Positions 36,807-45,731 of a stretch of DNA of 64,000 nt are shown piece by piece; position 1 is the stretch's first letter; each line of letters begins with the position of its first letter. The position numbers were made by a program, and so were the translations under genes. The stretch comes from CAYNFR01 sp964616755 (GTDB lineage: Bacteria; Bacteroidota; Bacteroidia; Chitinophagales; Saprospiraceae), in assembly GCA_964616755.1 (NCBI GenBank), contig CAZTSI010000007.1, positions 1-64,000 of the forward strand. Reading direction: 5' to 3'. The notes below the pieces were generated by a model. It worked only from the letters and a program-made list of their open reading frames with translations. It did not search any database and had not been told where the DNA came from.

Positions 36807-37751
36807 CTACTTTAATGCTGCAATTAGCTTTTCGGCTAATTCGATCCCGATTTTTTCTTGTGCTTCTTCAGTCGACGCGCCCGTATGTGGCGTCAAAGAA
36901 ATTCGTGGATGGCTTAAAATATCTTGGCGCGGCGTAGGCTCATTTTCGAAGACATCTAGCCCTGCTGCCGCTAGAGTACCATCTTTAAGTGCTGTTAGCA
37001 TGGCATCTTCATCCACGGTGCCTCCTCTTGAACAATTGATTAAAATCACCCCTTTTTTCATCTTTGAAAACTCATCATGGCTCAAGACGTATTTGCCAAC
37101 ATTAGGTATGTGCAAAGAGATAATATCAGAAGTAGAAAGCAGTTCGTCCATTGTGGAGCTTACTAGCGAATAACGCGCACTAACTTGAGCGCCTCCGATT
37201 ATTAATTCTACTGATTCGACATATGGGTCAACGCCGATAACGTTCATGCCATTGCTTAGTCCGAGTTGTGCAGTCTCTTGACCGATGCGACCTAATCCGA
37301 TAACACCTAAGGTTTTACCTTGTAGCTCAAATCCCTTTGAGTAGTTCTTTTTTAGTTTACCAAATTCAGTGCTTCCTTTGGTTGGCATTTCTCGATTACT
37401 CTGAGGTAAGAAGCGTGCTATACCGTACAAATGAGCAAATACCAACTCTGCCACTGATCGAGATGAAGCGGCAGGGGTATTTATGACAGCAATATCTTTT
37501 GACTTGGCATAAGCAACATCTATATTGTCCATACCGACACCCCCACGACCTATAGCCCTAAGGCGTGGACAAGCGTCAATTAGTTCTTGTCGCACTTCCG
37601 TAGCGGAACGAACGCTTATTGCATCAAAATTTTGCAATTCTTGTAAAAGGTCTTTTTGATCAATTTTGTCTGTGACCACTTCATGACCAGCTGCCTTCAA
37701 AAGATCTTCGCCAACTTTTTCAATACCGTCATTGATTAATATACGTGCCAT
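36807..37751 (-). CDS. D-3-phosphoglycerate dehydrogenase-like D-2-hydroxyacid dehydrogenase
   Basis: The 314-residue protein has the NAD-binding domain inserted in the substrate domain: LGVIGLGRIGQETAQLG, then VDPYVESVE. The catalytic trio is visible as Arg in LINCSRGGTVDE, Glu in AAGLDVFENEPTP and His in LTPHTGAST. The early motif AISVRSATEVRQELIDACPRLRAIGRGGVGMDNID is typical of SerA. It lacks the C-terminal ACT domain of long SerA forms, so it would not be serine-inhibited in that way. It probably catalyses the first step of serine synthesis; another 2-hydroxyacid substrate is possible. It is 111 bases upstream of ddl on the same strand. Confidence 0.88.
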   Translation of the reverse strand: MARILINDGIEKVGEDLLKAAGHEVVTDKIDQKDLLQELQNFDAISVRSATEVRQELIDACPRLRAIGRGGVGMDNIDVAYAKSKDIAVINTPAASSRSVAELVFAHLYGIARFLPQSNREMPTKGSTEFGKLKKNYSKGFELQGKTLGVIGLGRIGQETAQLGLSNGMNVIGVDPYVESVELIIGGAQVSARYSLVSSTMDELLSTSDIISLHIPNVGKYVLSHDEFSKMKKGVILINCSRGGTVDEDAMLTALKDGTLAAAGLDVFENEPTPRQDILSHPRISLTPHTGASTEEAQEKIGIELAEKLIAALK

Positions 37752-37902
37752 TCACTTCTTTTTAGAAGCACAAAAGTATACATATATCCATCAATATCTC
37801 GGATCGATCGAGACAAAAATATTTACTGCCGCTTTTAATGCAGTTCCTTTAAAGAGAATATAAAATTGGTAGGTATGTAAAAATGCTGTATAGGCTAATT
37901 TT

Positions 37903-38151
37903 TTATTCGCTAGAAATATATTCTCTAAAAAAGAACAAAGTTGTGAATGAACCTGCAAGTGCAATGATCATTTTCACGACAAAAATGTCATTACTCACAC
38001 CACTGACTTCCCCAGCGAATCCACCCATCATTGCTCCAACAATAGCGATCAAAGCTGCAAAGAACCAATCACTTGTTTCCATTTTAGGGACAACTCTTTT
38101 GGCAAGTATGCCAGTGACTATCCCAACGATAAGCCATCCTATTAGTGTCAT
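37903..38151 (-). CDS. GlsB/YeaQ/YmgE-family stress-response membrane protein
   Basis: The 82-residue protein has three hydrophobic segments with the family pattern: MTLIGWLIVGIVTGILAKRV, then FFAALIAIVGAMMGGFAGE, then a last helix before FFFREY. These small proteins, once called transglycosylase-associated, are induced by envelope or acid stress in other bacteria. Their mechanism is unknown. No operon partner is near. Confidence 0.85.
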   Translation of the reverse strand: MTLIGWLIVGIVTGILAKRVVPKMETSDWFFAALIAIVGAMMGGFAGEVSGVSNDIFVVKMIIALAGSFTTLFFFREYISSE

Positions 38152-38315
38152 AGTTATAGATTTTGGTTGAAGATATTAAAAAATCGTAAATAATCCTAAT
38201 CAAACACAATAAAATTTTGAATAGCCAATCGCAAAGCACAAAAAATCATTGATAAGGACATATATGCGACAGAATTAGTGCTATATTATCCTAATTATCA
38301 ATATGTTAACAGCAA

Positions 38316-38783
38316 TTATTTGATTGCTATTGTCTGTGTTTTTTTGATCAAATCTCTGTCTAAATTGCCTCTCCAAACGTTCATTTTTAAGCTGGGTTGC
38401 TCGTTTTTAAATAGAAAATTTTCTAAACCGACAATGTGTTGCGGAGATGTGGTCAGTGAACCAGATAGACAAGTGGCATCACGAAAAATTGCTGCCATAT
38501 TGCCAGTCTTCGGGGCACTGAAATCTATAAAGTTTTTATGAACTGCACTAACATCTTGACATATAGTCTCTAGCGAAACCCGAAATGAACGAAGTAAATG
38601 ATCTTCCGAATACTCCTGATCGTAAATTTTTAACTCAACGCCTAAGGACGAAACCTTGGTCGTCAGCAAATTCAAATCCTCGGATGATGTCTGTGGTGTG
38701 ATATAGGCAATAAACGTATGGTTCGTTTGGGCATTTGTGGACAAAAATATAAACAATAGTGAGACAATAAGGGGCGTTTTCAT
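38316..38783 (-). CDS. Secreted protein of unknown function
   Basis: The 155-residue product has a signal peptide (MKTPLIVSLLFIFLSTNAQ) and a mature part of about 136 residues with two Cys (in ETICQD and RDATCLSG) and no motif that I recognise. A YITPQTSSEDLNLLTTKVSSLGVELKIYDQEYSEDHLL stretch predicts an alternating beta-alpha fold near the N-terminus. It stands alone between a stress-membrane protein and YihY, with AT-rich gaps of about 165 bases on each side. Confidence 0.7.
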   Translation of the reverse strand: MKTPLIVSLLFIFLSTNAQTNHTFIAYITPQTSSEDLNLLTTKVSSLGVELKIYDQEYSEDHLLRSFRVSLETICQDVSAVHKNFIDFSAPKTGNMAAIFRDATCLSGSLTTSPQHIVGLENFLFKNEQPSLKMNVWRGNLDRDLIKKTQTIAIK

Positions 38784-38951
38784 ATCAGCTTATTTTGGTA
38801 TAGTAAATATATGAATTATTCGTAATATGTTCATATAAACCCTAATATTTCTGATAAATCATGCAAAAATTTACTAAATTTTCTGTTCTAGCAATGTTCT
38901 CTTAATTTTTGTCTCGTCCGAAATTAAGTTTTAGGCTAAGAAGGATGTGGG

Positions 38952-39923
38952 CTAAGAACGCTCAGACATTGGATCGTTCTGGCTAAGAATCTTGATGTCT
39001 CTCTTGACAATTATTCCTGCATTGAGCTCAAATCCTGCTAAAAGAATAAATGCATTGATTTGGAGCCAAAGCATAAAAACGATTAAAGCGCCAATGCTAC
39101 CGTAAAGTTCGTTGTATCGCCCAAAATTATTGATAAAAAAACTAAACCCTAGTGAGGCCAGAATCGAGCTTATTGTAGCTAAAGTAGCACCAGGATTAAT
39201 AAGTTTGAGCGGCCGATAGATAGACGGGCCATATCGATAAATAACTGTGATAACAGAGTAGAACAGAAAAAAAATCACTGTCCAGTTGAAGAGAGAAAAT
39301 AGCAAGGCATTCGAACCGCTTAGGTTTAACCATGTTTCTACTTTTCTAAGGATGAATTGTCCACCGATTAATAGTCCGAACGAAATTACTACAATTACAG
39401 CTAATAGTCCTGTCAACAACGTGGCCACTAGACGCCTTTTGAAGTATCCTCGGTACTTAAAACTCGTGGCATATGATTTGTCAAATCCGAACATTAGAGT
39501 AATCATCCCCGAAGAAGAAAAGATAATGGCAAACAAAAAACTGATACTGCGTAAACCAAAATGCCCTTCTGTGCGGATGCCATTGATCATTTCCAAAAAA
39601 TAGTTCTTTGCATTGCTTGGTAACACCTCTGAGATGGAGGCTTCCGCCTGATTGAGAAGCGAAGCGACCAAAGGAGTAATGGCGAGCAGAGGTATAATCA
39701 CAATAACTAATGGAAAGATCGACAAGAAAAAACTGAAGGCCACTGAATTTGCCCTGGTCAAAATATCATCTTTCTTTAATTCACCAGAAACAAATTCCAC
39801 AACTTCATATATGGATATCCCATAAAACCCAGGCAAACTTACTCTCTTCGACCATTGGAGTATTTTGGGAATAAATGCTGATGCCAGTAAGCGCTCTTTA
39901 AGTTGATACCATTTGAGTTTCAA
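38952..39923 (-). CDS. YihY/BrkB-family integral membrane protein
   Basis: The 323-residue protein has six hydrophobic segments and family motifs such as ANSVAFSFFLSIFPLVIVIIPLL near residue 60, RGYFKRRLVATLLTGLL in the middle, and YGSIGALIVFMLWLQINAFILLAGFELNA near the end. The family was once annotated as ribonuclease BN, which is wrong; its function is unsettled (transport is suggested). No ATG fits the family N-terminus, so a TTG at 39923 is taken as the start. It lies 6 bases after the thioesterase gene, hence probably in one operon with the thioesterase and arginine deiminase. Confidence 0.9.
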   Translation of the reverse strand: MKLKWYQLKERLLASAFIPKILQWSKRVSLPGFYGISIYEVVEFVSGELKKDDILTRANSVAFSFFLSIFPLVIVIIPLLAITPLVASLLNQAEASISEVLPSNAKNYFLEMINGIRTEGHFGLRSISFLFAIIFSSSGMITLMFGFDKSYATSFKYRGYFKRRLVATLLTGLLAVIVVISFGLLIGGQFILRKVETWLNLSGSNALLFSLFNWTVIFFLFYSVITVIYRYGPSIYRPLKLINPGATLATISSILASLGFSFFINNFGRYNELYGSIGALIVFMLWLQINAFILLAGFELNAGIIVKRDIKILSQNDPMSERS

Positions 39924-39929
39924 GCTCAG

Positions 39930-40340
39930 TTATTTAAAGAATGGGGTAATTTTTTCAGAGAAATAAGGAGGACAAGAAATACGCTTGTTAAGTTTTGTAT
40001 CAATAAAAAAAAGTTTCACTAAGCCTTCTGCCAATAATTTGCCCTCTTGGTTATAAATCTCATGATCGAATTGGATCATTTTCGTCGGCATCTCTTTAAG
40101 AAAAGTGTGGATGTCTAAAAGGTCATCATATAGGGCAGAGCGCTTATAGGTAGTCTCTAACCGCAAGACGGGCATGATAATATTAAATTCATCTTCGAGG
40201 CTTTTATAGCTAATACCAAATTGACGAATAAACTCTGCGCGCCCTATTTCATATAACTTAGCGTAGTGACCATAATACAAAAAACCCATGCGATCCGTAT
40301 CTGCATAACGCACCCTCATCTGATATATATGTTGCATCAT
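39930..40340 (-). CDS. Acyl-CoA thioesterase, YbgC/FadM (4HBT) type
   Basis: This 136-residue hot-dog-fold protein has the 4-hydroxybenzoyl-CoA thioesterase signature RVRYADTDRMGFLYYGHYAKLYEIGR, including the catalytic Asp in YADTDRMG. It hydrolyses acyl-CoA thioesters; the acyl chain preferred is not evident. Its ATG overlaps the TGA of the arginine deiminase gene (ATGA), so the two are translationally coupled although no metabolic link is clear. Confidence 0.9.
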   Translation of the reverse strand: MMQHIYQMRVRYADTDRMGFLYYGHYAKLYEIGRAEFIRQFGISYKSLEDEFNIIMPVLRLETTYKRSALYDDLLDIHTFLKEMPTKMIQFDHEIYNQEGKLLAEGLVKLFFIDTKLNKRISCPPYFSEKITPFFK

Positions 40341-41593
40341 AGTTGATTTCTTTCAATCGGACATGTCATACAATGCGATCCGCCTCTCGCTCTTGATAAC
40401 TCCGCAGAAGGGATGGTAATGACACTCTTTTTTAGTTTTTTTATGTACTGATTGTCAGCAATGGAAAAACGAATCAATTCAGCGGCATCTACTATGCGAT
40501 ACCCAGCTTCTTCAAACGCTCTCAAGGTTTTTAAGTTACGATCATACGAGATGGCAACGCCAGGCCGAACCGCGACTAGGTTGCAACTATCCGTCCATTG
40601 TTCACGCTCCTGAAACGGGCTCACACCACCTCCCGAAAAAACAAATCTAAAGTCTGGATTGATCTCCCCAATCATAAAATCTTTTATAGATGGATAGATC
40701 TCTTGTTCACCATTCATGCGATAAACAATAACATTTGAGCCTTCACCATCATACACAATTGGCTTGTGGCAAGCGATCAGATCATAATCAATCATTGTAA
40801 AAAGAGTGTCAATGTGCATATAGCTACGCTCATTCGGAATATTGACTTGCACGACATTCTTCACTAATTGCTTAGAAAAAATAACCTCTTTTATTTTTTC
40901 GATGGCATAAGAGGTCGTTCGCTCGCTACACCCAATCAATAGATAATCTGGGTGAAGCATCATTATATCGCCGCCTTCAGCGCTGACCGCTTCGGCCCAT
41001 TTAGACGGTGGGAATAACTCAAGATCATTTAGGTCAATGATATGCTTGTTGGCCTTGCTATTTGCAAAATAAGGATGATGTTCAAAAATAAAATGCGACA
41101 AGAGGTTTTCTCTATACCGCGCTTCCTTGGCCGCCTTGGTGATTAAGATATGATCCTTTATCGTCACCGCTATATCACGGGTAAACATATAATTAGGGAT
41201 AGGATCAAATAAAATTCGATCATCTTCTGAAAGATAACCGGTAATTAGCAGCCGTGCTAAATCTCTGCTATCTAAGCCATTAAAATAGCGCGAAAATGAT
41301 TTTGGTAGTTCCTCAAATTCGAGAACATCAGCTATTAACTTATTTTTGGCGTCTTCAGAACATCCGATACTCTCCTCGATCAGGTCTTCTACTTCCAAGA
41401 CATTTTCTTGACCAATAAAGAGTTTAATAATTCGATCAAAAATGCGATACTCCTCGTTCATTAAGGGATAATAAACTATATCATCAAACAGAAGACTCTC
41501 AGCCCTTTTTGGCGAAATACGGCTGATACCTTCATCTGGAAAATGAACAATTACTTTTTTTAAGTCACCAATTTCATTGTCTACATATATCAT
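40337..41593 (-). CDS. arcA: Arginine deiminase
   Basis: The 418-residue protein hydrolyses L-arginine to citrulline and ammonia. Family landmarks are visible in order: PIPNYMFTRD (substrate Asp), the AEGGD motif, MHIDTLF with the catalytic His, and the C-terminal catalytic cysteine in ARGGSHCMTCP (C408). The length matches characterised enzymes. Neither ornithine carbamoyltransferase, carbamate kinase nor an arginine/ornithine antiporter is next to it, so this is not a standard arc operon. Downstream genes are a thioesterase and YihY. A related amidinotransferase-superfamily enzyme is a less likely alternative. Confidence 0.9.
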   Translation of the reverse strand: MIYVDNEIGDLKKVIVHFPDEGISRISPKRAESLLFDDIVYYPLMNEEYRIFDRIIKLFIGQENVLEVEDLIEESIGCSEDAKNKLIADVLEFEELPKSFSRYFNGLDSRDLARLLITGYLSEDDRILFDPIPNYMFTRDIAVTIKDHILITKAAKEARYRENLLSHFIFEHHPYFANSKANKHIIDLNDLELFPPSKWAEAVSAEGGDIMMLHPDYLLIGCSERTTSYAIEKIKEVIFSKQLVKNVVQVNIPNERSYMHIDTLFTMIDYDLIACHKPIVYDGEGSNVIVYRMNGEQEIYPSIKDFMIGEINPDFRFVFSGGGVSPFQEREQWTDSCNLVAVRPGVAISYDRNLKTLRAFEEAGYRIVDAAELIRFSIADNQYIKKLKKSVITIPSAELSRARGGSHCMTCPIERNQL

Positions 41594-41726
41594 AGCCTTT
41601 AGTTTATCTGCGACGAAGGTAGAGCAATTGGTGTTTATAAATTAGTTCTTTCAGCAAATTACAATAATAGGCCTCCTTAAGACTTTCTATTAAGGTGCAT
41701 ACGTTCTATTCTTTTCAATCAATCCA

Positions 41727-42521
41727 ATGAATAGGGAAATAGCTTTTTTTGACTCTGGTGTCGGAGGTTTAACTGTACTGCATGCCTGTCGAAAGAGGAT
41801 GCCTTCTGAGAACTACGTTTACGTCTCCGATAGTGTCAACGCGCCATATGGTGATAAGTCTAAAGAAGAAATTGTATCCTTAACGGTAGAGGCGTTAGCC
41901 TGTATGCAGTCCCAAAACTTAAAAGCATTAGTGATCGCTTGCAATACAGTCACAAGTGCCGCCCTCGGCGAGTTGAGGAGTTTTTACTCTTTCCCTATTA
42001 TTGGCATGGAGCCTGCTATAAAACCAGCCTTAGCTGCGAGTGATGATCGACGAATTCTTGTTCTGGCCACTCCATTTACCCTAGCCAATAAAAAATACCA
42101 AGATTTGGTCAATCTTTTGGACCGCGACCAATTAATCGATGCGGTACCTGCATTAGAATTAGTCGAGTTTGCAGAAGAGTTTGATTTTGATTCTCCACAA
42201 CTCAAGCGATACATTCGACAATTGGTTGGATCAATTCAGTGGGAGTCCTACCACGCAGTGGTTTTAGGTTGTACTCATTTTCTATATTTCAGTAAGCAAT
42301 TGCGGAAGTTTGTTCCACCACATATTGCGATTATCGATGGGGTACAAGGCACTATCCAACAATTGCAGCGGATGATTGCTCGTAATCCTAGTTTTGACAT
42401 AGGTCGATTGAAGTGTTTTGTGTCTGGTGTACAAATGGATTCTGAGGTATTAATGCCTTATCTGAATTTATTAGACGGGGGCTTGATCCGTAGTAATTTC
42501 GGCTATACATCGCAACCATAA
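41727..42521 (+). CDS. murI: Glutamate racemase
   Basis: The 264-residue enzyme interconverts L- and D-glutamate for peptidoglycan. The N-terminal FFDSGVGGLTVL and the paired catalytic cysteines in VIACNTVT (C72) and VLGCTHF (C182) are diagnostic, as is SDSVNAPYG. It is full length. It is divergent from arginine deiminase and convergent with the rhomboid gene. Confidence 0.97.
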   Translation: MNREIAFFDSGVGGLTVLHACRKRMPSENYVYVSDSVNAPYGDKSKEEIVSLTVEALACMQSQNLKALVIACNTVTSAALGELRSFYSFPIIGMEPAIKPALAASDDRRILVLATPFTLANKKYQDLVNLLDRDQLIDAVPALELVEFAEEFDFDSPQLKRYIRQLVGSIQWESYHAVVLGCTHFLYFSKQLRKFVPPHIAIIDGVQGTIQQLQRMIARNPSFDIGRLKCFVSGVQMDSEVLMPYLNLLDGGLIRSNFGYTSQP

Positions 42522-42570
42522 GTAAAACCTTTTATAGGCGGTAAGCGTTGAGAAGCCTACAAGGCCGAAA

Positions 42571-43209
42571 TCATCTCGGCTCGAAGGTGTCTCGAGGTAG
42601 ATAGTGGCTTTCGGTCTCTTCCCATTCTGCAGAACTCATTTCGTCATCATCCAAACTATCTTTCATCCAATAGGCTACTAATATACCAGACAAGGCTCCG
42701 AACAAATGACTTTCCCAAGAAATGCCTTTTTGATTGGGCAAAATTCCAAGAAAATAACCGCTATACAAGACTGTAACTACTAGCGCCAAGATAATTGACT
42801 TGGCGTTGCGCCTAAACAATCCAGACCAAAAAATAAATGAAACAAAACCATAAACTACGCCGCTAGCTCCGATATGAATGACGTTGCCTCTGGCCATCGC
42901 CCATACGGATAAGCCTGTCAAAAAATATATCAATATCATGCTGCTTATAGCAACCTTTCTAAAAAAGAATAAAATCATGCTCACCAATACGAACAGGGGA
43001 ACAGAATTAGAAATCAAATGATGAAAACTACCATGAATGAATGCCGAAGTCAAAATTCCAATAAGTCCTCGACTATCTCGAGGAAGGACGCCATACTGGT
43101 CTAAGGGTAAATCAAACATAAGCTTGAAAATATGCACTAGCCAAAGCGTCAATACAAGAAAAATGGGTATTTGAACAAGCTGCAAAAAATGACGATTGCT
43201 TGCTGCCAT
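42571..43209 (-). CDS. Rhomboid-family intramembrane serine protease
   Basis: The 212-residue protein has about six hydrophobic segments with the rhomboid site complete: HGSFHHLISN in TM2, catalytic Ser in IHIGASGVVYG (S116) and catalytic His in ISWESHLFGALSG (H168). It cleaves substrates within the membrane. The last ~30 residues are a charged cytoplasmic tail. The gene directly abuts the stop codon of an unknown gene (43210-43872), so the two are likely coexpressed. Confidence 0.9.
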   Translation of the reverse strand: MAASNRHFLQLVQIPIFLVLTLWLVHIFKLMFDLPLDQYGVLPRDSRGLIGILTSAFIHGSFHHLISNSVPLFVLVSMILFFFRKVAISSMILIYFLTGLSVWAMARGNVIHIGASGVVYGFVSFIFWSGLFRRNAKSIILALVVTVLYSGYFLGILPNQKGISWESHLFGALSGILVAYWMKDSLDDDEMSSAEWEETESHYLPRDTFEPR

Positions 43210-43872
43210 TTAGATATACCTCCTTCTGATTAATTGGATAAATTGCTGCGCTTTATTACGTTTTGAGGGGGAAGTCCAATTATATTTTGCCACAATATCG
43301 CGTGTCAGAAACGTTTTTGCTTCCTCCATAGATATTAAGCGATCAAGCGCTTCAATAGCAGTACTATAGGCCTGTTGATTGCCACCAAAGAGTTCATTAA
43401 TCGTAAGTATTTTTTCGTTGATACTGAACGCTTTAGACAATTCTGTGAGGGCTTTGTCTCCAAATCGAGAAACACTAGTAGAACTTTCTTCAAATAATTC
43501 TTCGACAGCCGGATCAAGCAACACTTTTGTTGAACTAGGGCTTGAAATTGGCTCTACTGTAGTCCGACGAACGTTTTCTTGTTGAGAACCATCAGGCAAG
43601 TTTTGAACAATAACGTTCGGAGCATAAAAATCTTGAGTGGATACTCTGGATTGAGGCGTCGGTTGTATTTTTTCTGTATATGGTCGATGATAGTTGTCAC
43701 CATTCATTGTTTCTTTAGGCTCTGCATGATCGACAATTGCTTCATAAAGTTCACGAATATATTGCAAGAGAAGGTCTCTTTCGAGTGACGAAAGCCCGCT
43801 GCTGATATTTACGCCGCTCTCATGAAGGGCGTTAATTTTTTTTAAGAGTATTTTTGATCTTGAGATGTTCAT
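43210..43872 (-). CDS. Conserved Bacteroidota protein of unknown function
   Basis: The 220-residue soluble protein has an N-terminal helical part (SRSKILLKKINALHES ... LLLQYIRELYEAIV), a polar linker rich in Ser, Thr and Pro (about 70-125), and a C-terminal helical module. That module has the motif SINEKILTINELFGGNQQAYSTAIEALD, then a final Arg-rich segment QQFIQLIRRRYI. I recall this C-terminal module as widespread in Bacteroidota, but no function is known to me. It has no signal peptide or transmembrane segment. It is cotranscribed with the rhomboid gene. Confidence 0.78.
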   Translation of the reverse strand: MNISRSKILLKKINALHESGVNISSGLSSLERDLLLQYIRELYEAIVDHAEPKETMNGDNYHRPYTEKIQPTPQSRVSTQDFYAPNVIVQNLPDGSQQENVRRTTVEPISSPSSTKVLLDPAVEELFEESSTSVSRFGDKALTELSKAFSINEKILTINELFGGNQQAYSTAIEALDRLISMEEAKTFLTRDIVAKYNWTSPSKRNKAQQFIQLIRRRYI

Positions 43873-43973
43873 TAGTCTTTTAGAATAAAAGGAATAGAAT
43901 ATTGAATTTCTTTAATATCGTACGACAATATAAAACATAGATTGTGGTCAAGATAGTATAAAAAATAGTAGAT

Positions 43974-44567
43974 ATGTTTTTAGAACCAGGCTTTGGCCGT
44001 CAACGACAAGGTTGGATTGAACTGATTACCGGATGTATGTTTAGTGGTAAAACAGAAGAACTCATTCGACGAGTTAAGCGCGCGACCATTGCAGGACAGC
44101 AAGTGATATTGTTTAAACCTCACATGGATGTGCGCTATAGCAAGGATCATGTAGTGTCTCATGACAGCAATCGCCTTGCCTCTGTAGTAGTGCAATCTTC
44201 TAAACAAATGTTAGAATGGACGGATGATTTTACGGTGGTAGGTATTGATGAAGCGCAGTTTTTTGATGACTATTTAACTGTTATTGCGCCGCGGCTTGCG
44301 CTAGAAGGGAAAAGAGTCATCATTGCCGGATTAGATCTCGACTATAGAGGCGTGCCTTTTGGGCCAATGCCCAATCTTATGGCCTTAGCCGAATACGTCA
44401 CCAAAGTGCATGCTATTTGTCCTCACTGCGGGAATTTGGCCAATCATTCTTATCGCTATGATCAAAATGAGGATACCATTCTGCTTGGAGAAAAGGAGAG
44501 CTACGAACCACGTTGTCGCAAATGTTTTGCCATGGGTAATATTATTGATTTTAGGTCCAAATCGTAA
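43974..44567 (+). CDS. tdk: Thymidine kinase
   Basis: The 197-residue enzyme phosphorylates thymidine in the salvage pathway. The P-loop reads ITGCMFSGKTEEL (about residues 18-30), the Walker-B-like motif is VVGIDEAQFF, the lasso motif is AGLDLDYRGVPFG, and structural zinc ligands are CPHC and RCRKC. It is full length for type II thymidine kinase. It overlaps the convergent acyltransferase gene by 17 bases at the 3' ends. Confidence 0.96.
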   Translation: MFLEPGFGRQRQGWIELITGCMFSGKTEELIRRVKRATIAGQQVILFKPHMDVRYSKDHVVSHDSNRLASVVVQSSKQMLEWTDDFTVVGIDEAQFFDDYLTVIAPRLALEGKRVIIAGLDLDYRGVPFGPMPNLMALAEYVTKVHAICPHCGNLANHSYRYDQNEDTILLGEKESYEPRCRKCFAMGNIIDFRSKS

Positions 44568-45579
44568 GACGCCGCTTGTATTCTCCTTTGGCCAATAAAG
44601 ACATTATACATATTAAAAGCACGACAATAACCCAAGGCCAAGAAAGAACAAATGCACTTGCTATGCCTACGAATAACCAATAGATCGGATAGAAAAAGAG
44701 CGAAAGAATAAACCTTACTGAAGCTAAGAATTGAGTCCCGATGAGGCGCTGAGTAAAATAATGTATTAGCACGACAACAGGTAAATTAGGGATGCTAAGT
44801 ATTGGTACCCACCAAGCAGAGAGCGTACTTTTTTTATCTAAAGAGTTTGAAGAATTTAATAATTGCTTCAATGCTGACCAAGAATGCTTGCGCGAAGCAT
44901 TTCTCAACAAGGCTAAATTTTGTTCGGTAGCATTATCTTTATCGGCCAAAAGCATCTGACAGCTAAGTTCGTCAGCTAGAGTTTTTGTCAAGGAGGTTAG
45001 GCCTTTATTCTTGTGGATAGCTATCTTCTCTTCAAAATCTCTTACTCGAATGGCCTTTCCGAAGGATAAAACAACTCGATGTCTTGGAGCCTCGTGGTGA
45101 AAATAGTTAATACCTGTTGGAACGATCCAAACATCCTGGGGGATATTGTCTTGAGCTTGTGCAGCCAATCGTGCAGTACCTTTAGTCAAGGATCGCAAGT
45201 GATACCCAGGAGCCATATTCCCTTCAGGAAATATTAATACTGCTTCATTTTGCGCTAGTATTTTTTCGCACCGATTGAAGATCTCTTCATTTTTACCAAG
45301 ATTTTCGTACCCGTCGCGCATTCTGTAGACAGGCATCATATGAAGCGCACGGAGTATTGCGATATATGGCTTGACAAATACGTCAGATCTCGTCAAAAAA
45401 TGGACATCCACATCCATGATCGAGCCTATTATAATAGCATCGAGAAAGGCATTTTGATGATTTGGGGCGATGATCATTGGCTGTCCATGAGGCAGATTAT
45501 CTCGCCCTAGCACGGTCAATTCACCAAAATAAATGGGCAAGGAAAAGCGCCCCAAGTATTTTACTATTAAATACAACAT
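44551..45579 (-). CDS. Lysophospholipid (1-acylglycerol-3-phosphate) acyltransferase
   Basis: The 342-residue protein carries a PlsC-type domain: the catalytic His-Asp box in IIAPNHQNAFLDAI, here H-x5-D rather than the common H-x4-D, LTRSDVFVKPYI, and FPEGNMAPGYHLRSLTKGTARLA, the phosphate-binding box. Two or three hydrophobic segments lie in the last ~90 residues. The variant box occurs in a known subgroup of the family, so it is not taken as a loss of function. It transfers an acyl chain to a lysophospholipid. Confidence 0.88.
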   Translation of the reverse strand: MLYLIVKYLGRFSLPIYFGELTVLGRDNLPHGQPMIIAPNHQNAFLDAIIIGSIMDVDVHFLTRSDVFVKPYIAILRALHMMPVYRMRDGYENLGKNEEIFNRCEKILAQNEAVLIFPEGNMAPGYHLRSLTKGTARLAAQAQDNIPQDVWIVPTGINYFHHEAPRHRVVLSFGKAIRVRDFEEKIAIHKNKGLTSLTKTLADELSCQMLLADKDNATEQNLALLRNASRKHSWSALKQLLNSSNSLDKKSTLSAWWVPILSIPNLPVVVLIHYFTQRLIGTQFLASVRFILSLFFYPIYWLFVGIASAFVLSWPWVIVVLLICIMSLLAKGEYKRRLTIWT

Positions 45580-45731
45580 ATGCTACAATTCGTGTCAATG
45601 TAAATAATTGCACCAAAATGTGTGCTCAGGAGAGCAAACTATTCTTAATATAAATGATATAATTCCAAAATAAGCCACCCCAAATGCGTGACATCGACTA
45701 GTTTTGTGGTTTAGCTAAGTAAACAGATTTA

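Noticed and set aside
36807..37751. SerA homologue as truncated because the ACT domain is missing
   Set aside because: Short SerA forms without ACT are common and the catalytic residues are complete.
37800..37817. TCTCGGATCGATCGAGA near-palindrome between serA-like and GlsB genes
   Set aside because: The arms are only 5 bp with an off-centre spacer and no repeat elsewhere nearby.
44551..45579. HX5D instead of HX4D in the acyltransferase as a sign of inactivity
   Set aside because: The NHQNAxxD box occurs as a known variant in this family and the other boxes are intact.
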